Shown here: in pieces, positions 8,999-16,791 of the stretch
Numbering within the stretch: the first letter of the stretch is position 1
Layout of the letters: the number at the start of each line of letters is the position of its first letter
Source: Pontibacter chinhatensis
GTDB taxonomy: Bacteria; Bacteroidota; Bacteroidia; Cytophagales; Hymenobacteraceae
NCBI RefSeq assembly: GCF_900113285.1
Contig: NZ_FOOT01000004.1
Coordinates: 124,001 to 188,000 of the forward strand
Direction: 5' to 3'
Length of the DNA: 64,000 nucleotides
The notes under the pieces: generated by a model
The model's input: only the letters and a program-made list of their open reading frames with translations
Database searches by the model: none
What the model was told of the DNA's origin: nothing
Made by a program: the position numbers and the translations under genes

Positions 8999-9541
8999 CT
9001 ACCTCCTACCCTTCTTCGCCTCCGTCAGCGCCCTGAAAAGCTCATCGGCACGCTGGGAGCCAATAAGCAAAGGCTTACGGTTGTAAAAGTATAGCTTCAC
9101 GCCCTCATTGCCCGACATGTTGTAGGCTTTGCCCTTAAAGCCCCACCTAATACCCCAGCCCCCGTAGTCGCCGATAGGATTGTAGACCACCTGCTCGTAA
9201 TCGCGCACCAGGTGCAGCGGAATTTCCCTCGGCTTTACATGAAACGGCCAGAAACGCACCTGCACCACTCCCGGCCGCACCTCGGTGGTAAGCGACATAC
9301 GGTAGAAAAAGTATGGCAGCCCCAGCCCCACCAGCACGAAAAGTATACTTAGCTGCACATCCGATACCGGCCTGTTGCCATACTGCCCGCCTAGCAGCAC
9401 CTGGTACACAAAGCCTACCCAGAAGATAGAAGCCACGCCCAGCACCACCACCCACAGCCAGAACTGCCTGAAATGCTGTTGCTCCCGGTAAAGTATAACT
9501 TGGTCGTCTACCATTTTCTTAACAAAGGATTTCTTTGACAT
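8999..9541 (-). CDS. Small membrane protein, DUF6141-like
   Basis: A 180-residue protein. Two hydrophobic segments at about 27-48 and 61-80 precede a PH-like soluble part with EIPLHLVRDYE, YNPIGDYGGWGIRWG and AYNMSGNEGVKLYF. That pattern resembles DUF6141/bacterial PH-like membrane proteins of unknown role. The family name is from memory and is moderately certain. Two AAGTATA/TATACTT words lie within the coding region, as in other core genes. Confidence 0.75.
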   Translation of the reverse strand: MSKKSFVKKMVDDQVILYREQQHFRQFWLWVVVLGVASIFWVGFVYQVLLGGQYGNRPVSDVQLSILFVLVGLGLPYFFYRMSLTTEVRPGVVQVRFWPFHVKPREIPLHLVRDYEQVVYNPIGDYGGWGIRWGFKGKAYNMSGNEGVKLYFYNRKPLLIGSQRADELFRALTEAKKGRR

Positions 9542-9592
9542 AAGACAAAGGACTTATAAGTTAAGGAAAAATCAACATCTTAAATAAAGAAA

Positions 9593-9621
9593 GCCGCCTG
9601 CAGATTAGTTTTGCAGGCGGC
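9593..9621 (-). terminator. Terminator of the cystathionine gene
   Basis: A 10-bp GC-rich stem (9593-9602/9612-9621). Outside it, an A-rich flank and TTTATT on the other side allow termination from either strand. It lies just past the minus-strand gene ending at 9676. Confidence 0.75.
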
Positions 9622-9675
9622 CTTTATTAGTGCAATCCTTTGTCAAATAGTCTTTTGTCCTTTGTCAAAGAAAGA

Positions 9676-10815
9676 CTACCCAATGGCCTGCTCCAGGTCG
9701 GCAATCAGGTCCTCGGCGTCTTCTATACCCACACTCAGGCGAATCAGGGTATCGCTCAAGCCGCCTTTTATGCGCTCCTCACGCGGGATGCTGGCGTGCG
9801 TCATAGAGGCCGGGTGGCCGCACAGCGACTCCACGCCGCCCAACGACTCGGCCAAGGCAAACAGCTTCAGGTTCTCCAGCACGCGGGTCGCGTCGTCCAG
9901 GTTATCGCCTTTCAGCTCAAAGGATACCATGCCGCCAAAGTCACGCATCTGTTTTTGAGCCACCTCGTGGTTCGGATGCTCAGCAAAGCCAGGCCAGTAT
10001 ACATTGTTTACCTTCGGGTGATTCTTCAGGTATTCGGCCACTTGGCGACCGTTTTGGCAATGGCGCTCCATGCGCAGGTGCAGCGTCTTGAGGCCGCGCA
10101 GCACCAGGAAGCAGTCCTGAGGGCCGGGCGTAGCGCCACTGGCGTTTTGAATGAAGGCCAGTTGCTGGTGCAGGTCATCGTCTTTCACTATAAGGGCACC
10201 CATCACCACATCTGAGTGGCCGCCCATATACTTGGTCAGCGAGTGCATCACAATGTCAGCGCCCATATCTAGGGGTGTTTGCAGGTAGGGTGTGGCAAAG
10301 GTATTGTCGGCTACCAGCAGCAGGTTATGCTTCTTGCAGAGCTCACCGTAGGCCTTTATGTCGATGATGTTAAGCAGCGGGTTGGTGGGCGTCTCCACCC
10401 AAATCATCTTCGTGTTCTCGTTTACCAGTTTCTCCACATTGGCTACGTTCGCCATGTTGGTGAAGTGGAATTTAATGCCGTAGTTCTGGAAAATTTTGGT
10501 GAAGAGACGGTAGCTGCCGCCATATAGGTCGTTGGTGGAGATCACCTCATCGCCGGGCTTGAGCAGCTTCATGATAGCGTCTTCTGCTGCCATACCCGAG
10601 GAGAAGCACAGGCCGTGCTTGCCGTTCTCCAGCGCCGCCAGCGCGTTCTGCAGCTGCGTGCGGGTAGGGTTGTGCGTGCGGGAGTACTCGTAGCCTTTGT
10701 GGTCGCCAGGTGAGCGCTGCACGTAGGTAGACGTTTGGTAAATAGGCGTCATGATAGCGCCTGTGGATGGGTCTGGCTCCACGCCAGCATGTATAGCTTT
10801 CGTCCCGAATCTCAT
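9676..10815 (-). CDS. Cystathionine gamma-synthase / gamma-lyase (PLP enzyme)
   Basis: A 379-residue enzyme of the Cys/Met metabolism PLP family. The signature ADNTFATPYLQTP...HSLTKYMGGHSD is present, with Lys195 expected to bind PLP. It also has SSGMAAEDA, the GG-Y phosphate-binding region and the C-terminal CGHPASMTH. It converts O-acyl-homoserine plus cysteine to cystathionine, or runs the reverse-direction lyase reaction. Sequence alone does not separate metB from a lyase, so no symbol is given. It is monocistronic with a terminator at 9593. Confidence 0.9.
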   Translation of the reverse strand: MRFGTKAIHAGVEPDPSTGAIMTPIYQTSTYVQRSPGDHKGYEYSRTHNPTRTQLQNALAALENGKHGLCFSSGMAAEDAIMKLLKPGDEVISTNDLYGGSYRLFTKIFQNYGIKFHFTNMANVANVEKLVNENTKMIWVETPTNPLLNIIDIKAYGELCKKHNLLLVADNTFATPYLQTPLDMGADIVMHSLTKYMGGHSDVVMGALIVKDDDLHQQLAFIQNASGATPGPQDCFLVLRGLKTLHLRMERHCQNGRQVAEYLKNHPKVNNVYWPGFAEHPNHEVAQKQMRDFGGMVSFELKGDNLDDATRVLENLKLFALAESLGGVESLCGHPASMTHASIPREERIKGGLSDTLIRLSVGIEDAEDLIADLEQAIG

Positions 10816-11026
10816 AGTGTATACTTTTAGTATCTGAAAACGTGTTATCTAGCTGCGTTGGCTCTGCAGTACTTAACCAACGGGCTTTCTTATTGTTGTA
10901 AGTTAGAAAATTACCAGTGAAGTATAAAAGAACGCCTCCCGCACCAGGTTATACTTTTAAAGCCGCCAAAATCTTTTGTCCTTTGTCCATCGTCTACATG
11001 CAGACAAAACAAAGTATACTTGCCCC

Positions 11027-11749
11027 ATGAAATCACTCCCGCTGCTACGCACCTTTATACGCGAGAATGCCTCAACGTTTATCTCAATGCTATTGCTGGT
11101 GGTGGTGCCCGTGGTGGTAAGCTCTACGGCGGCGGTCGTGCTCTACAACTACGAAGGCCTGTTGCAGGACCTGTCGGCGTGGGAGATGCTGCTATACTTT
11201 GCCGTCATCTCCATAACAATGGCGCTGGCCCTGACGCCCACCACCTTTATAGCGCTCGTAAGCGGCTTTTTCCTGGGCTGGACAGGCTTCCCGGGCATTG
11301 TGGTCTCCTATGGCATTGCAGCCCTTATTGGCTACAGCATCGCCCGGCTAATAGACCACGGCAAGATGATGAGCTTCCTGAACCGCTTTGAGAACGCCCG
11401 CAACCTGATGCAGGAGCTACGGAGCGAAAGCTGGAGCCTTATCTTCCTGACGCGCATTTCGCCGGTGCTGCCTTTTGCCCTGATGAACTTTGTGCTCTCG
11501 CTGCTGCAGATAGACAAGCGTAAGTTTTTTCTGGCCAGCATTGTGGGCATGCTGCCACGCACGCTCTTTTTCTTTTGGGTAGGCACCCAGGCCCGCGATG
11601 TGGTGCAGGCTCTCCAGAACCCCGACAGCGGAAAAGGCGGCCAGATCCTGATGGTGGCCTTAATTGTGATTTCTATTGGTGGGCTTTACTTCCTGTTCGA
11701 CAGGGCTTTAAAGCGCGCCCTGCGCAAAGCTGCCGCAAAAAACGAATAA
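11027..11749 (+). CDS. VTT-domain (TVP38/TMEM64, DedA-like) membrane protein
   Basis: About 240 residues from ATG 11027. An upstream in-frame ATG at 10976 would add a polar 17-residue leader with no signal, so the shorter form is preferred. It has about five hydrophobic segments and the VTT hallmark VSGFFLGWTGFPGIVVSYGIAALIGY, plus ISPVLPFALMNFVLSL. Such proteins are lipid scramblases or transporters of uncertain substrate. The core word TATACTT followed by G lies directly upstream of the ATG. Confidence 0.85.
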   Translation: MKSLPLLRTFIRENASTFISMLLLVVVPVVVSSTAAVVLYNYEGLLQDLSAWEMLLYFAVISITMALALTPTTFIALVSGFFLGWTGFPGIVVSYGIAALIGYSIARLIDHGKMMSFLNRFENARNLMQELRSESWSLIFLTRISPVLPFALMNFVLSLLQIDKRKFFLASIVGMLPRTLFFFWVGTQARDVVQALQNPDSGKGGQILMVALIVISIGGLYFLFDRALKRALRKAAAKNE

Positions 11750-11813
11750 TTTTTCACTTGGGGTCTTGCGTATAAAGAAAAAACAGCGTTACTTTGCATC
11801 ACAATAACGGAAT

Positions 11814-11887
11814 GGTCTCGTAGCTCAACTGGATAGAGCATCTGACTACGAATCAGAAGGTTAGGGGTTCGACTCCCTTCGTGACCA
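11814..11887 (+). tRNA. tRNA-Arg (anticodon ACG)
   Basis: A complete cloverleaf with anticodon stem TCTGA/TCAGA, loop CTACGAA (anticodon ACG) and T-loop TTCGACT. The acceptor pairs GGTCTCG with CGTGACC with one T-T mismatch, and the discriminator is A. CCA is not encoded. Its 3' half from 11845 is duplicated at 59322-59366, marking it as the integration site of the island. Confidence 0.95.
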
Positions 11888-11889
11888 CC
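11845..11889. other. attL: 45-bp direct repeat in tRNA-Arg
   Basis: Runs from the anticodon loop to two bases past the discriminator. Identical to 59322-59366. The base before each copy differs (G here, A at the right), defining the edge. Confidence 0.9.
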
Positions 11890-11897
11890 TCAAAATC

Positions 11898-11934
11898 AGC
11901 CACTTACGAGTAAAATCGCTAAGTGGCTTTTTTT
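11898..11934 (+). terminator. Island-supplied terminator behind tRNA-Arg
   Basis: A perfect 9-bp stem AGCCACTTA/TAAGTGGCT (11898-11906/11920-11928) with a T-run. It lies inside the island, so it replaces the tRNA's probable original terminator now at 59371-59400. Confidence 0.85.
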
Positions 11935-11957
11935 ATGTACATACAATTTGCATACAT
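11935..11957. repeat. Left arm-type integrase site (23-bp repeat)
   Basis: Identical to 59186-59208 at the other end. It contains TGTACATACAA and TTGCATACAT half-sites. Related half-sites in the opposite orientation lie at about 12184-12216. Confidence 0.7.
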
Positions 11958-12724
11958 CTGTATGTTATTTCCGCTGCTGCAGATCCTGCTTCCGGCAATA
12001 GTTACCTACCTCATCCTCTAATCTGTAAATACCGGTTAACAATTAACCGACCGGCCTGCTCGGCTACAAAGCAGACTTAATCAACTATTTTGGCAGTTAT
12101 TGAGGACTGACTACTATTAAACGGCAGCTCGTTAGTACTGCATTGCAGGAATAGGAGAAACTATAAAGTGGTTATTCTATCTGCATGTATGTACATTTTC
12201 TCTAAATGTATGCACAAAGGAACCCGAGGAATAACCACAGCTAGTCGGATAAGGTAGATCGGGGTAACAGACTTTTGCTCCCTCTTCTGCACCCTATAGC
12301 TTATAACATGGCCTAACTGGCTTAGAACAAAACTATTACAATCCTATGTAGATTGTAGGAAGACCACTGTCAAGCCATTATCGATGGAAGTGCAGGGCAG
12401 AATGTTTGGACATGATGTTTCTGAGCCATCTTTAGCCTTCTGGGCTGAAGAACTACTGATTAGCTAGAGCAACCCCTCCCAGTCTAGCTAAAAGCGTTTC
12501 AATTTGTTTCAAGCGCCCCCGCCCTTTATAAACAAGATTCTTACACCGAAGTGTCTAAATTTTGTTGGGATTTTCAGATAACTCTTCTAGTCTTTAACCC
12601 TCCGATCAGGACAAATCAAATGAAGAACGCCTGGAACCGAAGTGCGATTTTATTTAGATTCTTAACGAAGAATGACTCCTATTCCTCCGTATTGCTTACC
12701 AGCCAATCTGCCTCATCAACCGTA
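11958..12724. other. Non-coding left end of the island
   Basis: About 770 bases without a credible gene. The visible content is inverted arm-like motifs (TGTATGTACAT, AATGTATGCA) at about 12184-12216. The rest is AT-rich with stops in all frames. The 12551-12736 frame has no protein-like features. Confidence 0.5.
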
Positions 12725-12755
12725 TTGGAAACCTAGAGCAGATGTAGTATTTTTG
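12725..12755 (+). promoter_or_regulatory. Promoter of the metal-efflux locus
   Basis: TTG (12725-12727), 20 bases, then TATTTTTG (12748-12755), a full match to TAnnTTTG. The GTG start at 12760 follows only four bases later, so the message is probably leaderless. Confidence 0.6.
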
Positions 12756-12759
12756 CATT

Positions 12760-13059
12760 GTGAAAGTCTTAACTATCATATTAGCCTTGTTAGTCGTAAT
12801 GCTCTCGGTTTCGCCTTGTTGCATCACCGACAACTGCGCCACTGAAGTTAAGACCGAGCAAGCCGACAGCCATGAAGATGAAGCCGATGTCTGTTCGCCC
12901 TTTTACAGTTGCTCGTCCTGTCTCGGTTTTACACTGACAGACTTTACAGCAAAGCCAGCTTCGCCTTCTACCCCGAGCCACAGCCTCTTTGCGGAGTTCA
13001 GGCAGGGATTCTTCCCTCAGTACTACCATTCCATCTGGCAGCCTCCGAGGCTAATCTAA
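12760..13059 (+). CDS. DUF6660-type small Cys-rich exported protein
   Basis: 99 residues from GTG 12760. The N-terminal signal segment (LTIILALLVVMLSVSP) is followed by a short acidic/His stretch and DVCSPFYSCSSC, then a C-terminus ending in an aromatic/proline tail. It is a paralogue of the protein at 16365. DUF6660 proteins sit beside CusA/CzcA and TonB receptor genes in Bacteroidetes and are thought to be envelope metal-handling accessories. The role is inferred from context only. The -7 box four bases upstream supports GTG as a leaderless start. Confidence 0.75.
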   Translation: MKVLTIILALLVVMLSVSPCCITDNCATEVKTEQADSHEDEADVCSPFYSCSSCLGFTLTDFTAKPASPSTPSHSLFAEFRQGFFPQYYHSIWQPPRLI

Positions 13060-13144
13060 TGCCCATAGCCGTGACCTCGGTCACCTGATTGCGATGCATT
13101 CACTGTATCGTACTTAATCCTATTGTAGCATTAGATTAAACCAA

Positions 13145-15331
13145 ATGAAGAAGTACATTCTTGTACTGCTCGGATTTCTGGGCAGCACGATGGCGTATAG
13201 CCAACATACACTGAAAGCTATCATCAAAGATAGCGAGACAAATCAACCGTTAATTGGAGCGACCGCTGCCGTTCAGGGAACAGCGTTAGGTGCCAGTGCC
13301 GATGCCTCAGGCGAACTTGAACTAAGCAACATACCCGAGGGAACGCAAGTAATCAGGTTCAGCTATATCGGGTATGAAGACAGGCTGGATACGCTTCGCT
13401 TTCCGCTTGCCCAGGCAACCCCGCTGGTGGTGCTGTTGGAGCCAGGCGGTGAAGAACTCGAAGAAGTAGTGGTCACCACCACCCGCAGCAGCCGCACAAT
13501 AGAGAATATTCCGACACGGGTGGAAGCCATCACGCTGGAAGAACTTGGCGAGAAGGCGAACATGAAGCCAGGCGACATCCGCATGCTGCTCAGCGAAAGC
13601 ACGGGCATCATGACACAGCAGACATCCGCTACCAGTGCCAATGCCAATATCCGTATCCAGGGCTTAGATGGTCGCTACACGCAGATACTGCAGGATGGTT
13701 TTCCCCTGTACTCGGGCTTTTCCAGCGGGCTGAGCATCATGCAGATTCCACCGCTCAATCTCTACCAGGTGGAGGTAATCAAGGGCAGTTCATCCACGCT
13801 GTACGGTGGCGGTGCGATAGCTGGTCTTGTTAACCTGATTACCAAAAAGCCGACCGAGGAAGGAGAACTGAGCTTTATGGCGAACGTTACCAGTGCGGGC
13901 GGGCTTGACCTGAGCGGTTTCTACGGCAAGAGGTTCGGGAAATTCGGGGTCACCGTGTTCGCTTCCAGAAACGCCAACCAAGCCTACGACCCTGCCGATA
14001 TCGGCTTCTCCGCTATACCAGAGTTTGAGCGTTACACAGCAAACCCCACCCTCTACTATTATCCAAGCGACCGCACAACGCTTTCCTTGGGTGTTAACGC
14101 ATCGAAGGAAGACCGCCTGGGAGGCGATATGCGCTTCATTGACAGAGAGGAAGGAGACTTCTACTTTGAGCAGAACAACACGGAACGCCTGTCCACGCAG
14201 TTTAACCTGGAACACCGCTTGTCAGAAAACTCGCTCCTGTCGGTAAAGAACAGCCTGAGTTTCTTCGACCGAGATATCGCAGTGCCTGGCTTTGACTTCG
14301 ATGGAAAGCAAACCGCCAGCTTCAGCGAGGTAGCATACAACCTTGACAGAGAGAGAATGGATTGGGTGATAGGCGCAAACCTCTGGACAGACAACTTCTC
14401 CGAACGAAGTGCCGAAGCCGTTGGGGCAAGGGATTATGACAACACCATCGTTGGCGCTTTTGCCCAGAACACTTTTACCCCTGCGGAGTGGTTTGTGTTG
14501 GAATCGGGACTAAGAACCGACTATGTCACCCCATCACCAGCCAACAAGACCAAGGGGCTTTTTGTGCTGCCCAGGGTATCGGCTCTGTTCAAGCTAAGCG
14601 ACCGCTTGACTTCCCGTATCGGGGGTGGCATGGGCTATAAGACACCGACCATCTTCACCCAGGAGGCAGAGGACATCACCTTCCGCAACATCCTTCCGCT
14701 CAACATCAGCCAGACAGAGGCAGAAACCTCCATAGGCGGTAACGCAGACATCAACTACAACACCTTCATCGGGGAGAACGTGACGTTCAGCATCAACCAC
14801 ATGTTCTTCTACACCTACCTGGACAACCCGCTTATCCTCACGCTGCGACCAGACAACCTGTATGAGTTTCGGAATGCCAGCGGCTACGTGGATACCAAAG
14901 GCGTGGAGACGAACATGAAGTTTGGCTATGAGTGGGCGAAGCTGTTCCTTGGCTATACCTACACCGATGCCAGACAACACTACAACGGAGAGGTGACCGA
15001 CATGCCGCTTACACCCAAGCACAGGGTGAACACGGTGCTGATGCTGGAAAAGGAGGACAACTTCCGCATCGGGCTGGAAGCGTACTACTTCTCTCCGCAA
15101 CGGTTGACTGATGGCAGCCGAGGGCGTGATTACTGGATAAACGGGGTGATGGTGGAGAAAATGTTCGAGCGGTTTTCCCTGTTCGTCAACTTCGAGAACA
15201 TCTTCGACACCAGGCAGACCAGGTTCGGCAGTATCTACACGGGCAGCATGCGGAACCCCGATTTCAATGAGATTTACGCCCCGATGGATGGCAGGGTAAT
15301 TAACGGAGGCATAAAACTGAACATTTTATAA
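13145..15331 (+). CDS. TonB-dependent outer-membrane receptor
   Basis: 728 residues: signal peptide (to AYSQH), a carboxypeptidase-like regulatory domain at about 22-105 (IKDSETNQPLIGATAAV), the linker EELEEVVVTTTRSSRTIENIP, a plug domain (about 120-230) and a 22-strand-type barrel ending in the terminal strand VINGGIKLNIL. It imports a ligand across the outer membrane using TonB. It lies 8 bases before the CDF gene, in a metal-efflux operon, so a metal complex is a plausible ligand (inference). The codon use lacks the core TATACTT word. Confidence 0.93.
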   Translation: MKKYILVLLGFLGSTMAYSQHTLKAIIKDSETNQPLIGATAAVQGTALGASADASGELELSNIPEGTQVIRFSYIGYEDRLDTLRFPLAQATPLVVLLEPGGEELEEVVVTTTRSSRTIENIPTRVEAITLEELGEKANMKPGDIRMLLSESTGIMTQQTSATSANANIRIQGLDGRYTQILQDGFPLYSGFSSGLSIMQIPPLNLYQVEVIKGSSSTLYGGGAIAGLVNLITKKPTEEGELSFMANVTSAGGLDLSGFYGKRFGKFGVTVFASRNANQAYDPADIGFSAIPEFERYTANPTLYYYPSDRTTLSLGVNASKEDRLGGDMRFIDREEGDFYFEQNNTERLSTQFNLEHRLSENSLLSVKNSLSFFDRDIAVPGFDFDGKQTASFSEVAYNLDRERMDWVIGANLWTDNFSERSAEAVGARDYDNTIVGAFAQNTFTPAEWFVLESGLRTDYVTPSPANKTKGLFVLPRVSALFKLSDRLTSRIGGGMGYKTPTIFTQEAEDITFRNILPLNISQTEAETSIGGNADINYNTFIGENVTFSINHMFFYTYLDNPLILTLRPDNLYEFRNASGYVDTKGVETNMKFGYEWAKLFLGYTYTDARQHYNGEVTDMPLTPKHRVNTVLMLEKEDNFRIGLEAYYFSPQRLTDGSRGRDYWINGVMVEKMFERFSLFVNFENIFDTRQTRFGSIYTGSMRNPDFNEIYAPMDGRVINGGIKLNIL

Positions 15332-15339
15332 TTATTGAC

Positions 15340-16134
15340 ATGGAAAAATCAACTTTTAAAATACAACACATGGACTGCGCATCAGAAGAGAACATGGTGC
15401 GCATGAAGCTCGATGGCGTAACGGCAGTAAAAGGCTTGGACTTTGACTTGCAGAAGCGGGAGCTAACCGTTTTTCACGCAGGAGAACTTGATACCATAAA
15501 TGCCCATATCAAAGAACTCGGCTTAGGCTCTTCGCTACTCTCAACCGAAAGCACAGAACAGGATGTAGTGGTCGAGGATGCGAAGGGGCAACGGAAGCTA
15601 TTGTGGACTGTGCTTTTGATAAACTTCGGCTTCTTCGTTGTGGAAATGGCTACGGGATTCGTGTCGAAGTCGATGGGGCTTGTGGCGGATAGCCTGGACA
15701 TGCTTGCCGATGCACTGGTCTACGGCTTGAGCCTGTTTGCAGTAGGCAGCACTGTCACCAGAAAGAAGAACATTGCCAAGGCAAGCGGGTACTTTCAGCT
15801 TACGTTGGCTGCGGTCGGATTTGTTGAGGTGGTTCGCAGGGTTGTCGGGGATGAACCGATGCCAGACTTCCGAACGATGATAGTCGTGTCGATTCTTGCC
15901 CTTATTGCCAATGCTTTCTGCCTGTACCTGCTGCAAAAGAGCAAAAGCAAGGAAGCCCACATGCAGGCAACGATGATTTTCACATCGAACGACATCATCA
16001 TCAACGGAGGCGTGATTTTGGCTGGTTTGCTGGTGCTATTTACAGGCTCTGCTTTACCAGACTTAGTGGTAGGTGCTATCGTCTTTGTTGTCGTTATCAG
16101 GGGAGCGTTCAGGATTCTGAAGTTGGCGAAGTAG
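15340..16134 (+). CDS. HMA-domain / cation diffusion facilitator fusion
   Basis: 264 residues. The N-terminal 70 residues are HMA-like but with MDCASEEN (one Cys, acidic follow-up) instead of CxxC. Then come about five or six membrane helices of the CDF family: GLVADSLDMLADAL gives Asp120/Asp124, and TSNDIIIN gives Asp218/Asn222 as the likely metal site. The usual cytoplasmic C-terminal CDF domain is absent. It probably exports Zn, Co or Cd to the periplasm for the RND pump. Coupled to the TonB receptor with an 8-base gap. Confidence 0.88.
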   Translation: MEKSTFKIQHMDCASEENMVRMKLDGVTAVKGLDFDLQKRELTVFHAGELDTINAHIKELGLGSSLLSTESTEQDVVVEDAKGQRKLLWTVLLINFGFFVVEMATGFVSKSMGLVADSLDMLADALVYGLSLFAVGSTVTRKKNIAKASGYFQLTLAAVGFVEVVRRVVGDEPMPDFRTMIVVSILALIANAFCLYLLQKSKSKEAHMQATMIFTSNDIIINGGVILAGLLVLFTGSALPDLVVGAIVFVVVIRGAFRILKLAK

Positions 16135-16351
16135 CCTTGATCTTTTCCTTTGGCTTGATATTGCAAACTAAAAAACAGCAATTAGGTATGTCATTGAGTG
16201 CCTCGATGAATGCATCATTCTACATTGCTATGATGAAACTTCGGTGATATAAAGAACTGTCTAAAGCAGTAAAACATGATTCAACCTGTTCTAGATTGCC
16301 ACCAGAATCTCTGTGGAATCAAAAGTGGTATGAATTCGTAGGAATAGTTTT

Positions 16352-16359
16352 TACCTTTG
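16352..16359 (+). promoter_or_regulatory. -7 box TACCTTTG before the second DUF6660 gene
   Basis: A perfect TAnnTTTG match five bases before ATG 16365, repeating the leaderless arrangement of the first paralogue. No convincing -33 TTG was seen. Confidence 0.5.
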
Positions 16360-16364
16360 CAGAA

Positions 16365-16682
16365 ATGAAGTACCTGACTATTATATGGGCCATGATCATT
16401 CTCACCCTGGCGTGCCTTCCTTGCGCGGACAGCGGCACGGCCTATGCAGCAGGTTCGGCAACTTCCATTTCAGTAGATGACCTTCACAACGATGCCGGGC
16501 AAGAGGCTGACCTGTGTTCTCCTTTGTGTGAATGCAACTGCTGCGGCGGCATTTCACTATTTTTGTCAGTCGCCTTTGAGGCTTCCTCCCCAGAGCGGGT
16601 AGACATTGCTTACAGCAGCCCCTATCACGCGGAAGAGTTCTCTTCGCCTTTCTTCCCTTTCTGGCATCCGCCTAAAGCCTAG
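16365..16682 (+). CDS. DUF6660-type small Cys-rich exported protein, second copy
   Basis: 105 residues from ATG 16365. A longer in-frame start at 16296 would add residues with no signal peptide, and the -7 box sits just before 16365. Signal segment LTIIWAMIILTLACLP, then an acidic stretch and the cysteine cluster ADLCSPLCECNCC, then a tail with FPFWHPPKA. It is diverged from the 12760 protein but aligned in layout. It immediately precedes the RND pump and probably handles metal in the envelope. Confidence 0.78.
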   Translation: MKYLTIIWAMIILTLACLPCADSGTAYAAGSATSISVDDLHNDAGQEADLCSPLCECNCCGGISLFLSVAFEASSPERVDIAYSSPYHAEEFSSPFFPFWHPPKA

Positions 16683-16791
16683 TTTTTAGTTTTCCCTTAG
16701 GAGTAGTATGCTTTTCCCGCTGCCAGGCACGCGGTTGATTTCGGCATGTACCTGCTCCTTTGTGTCCATTTGTGTACTAAAAACAGTAAAG

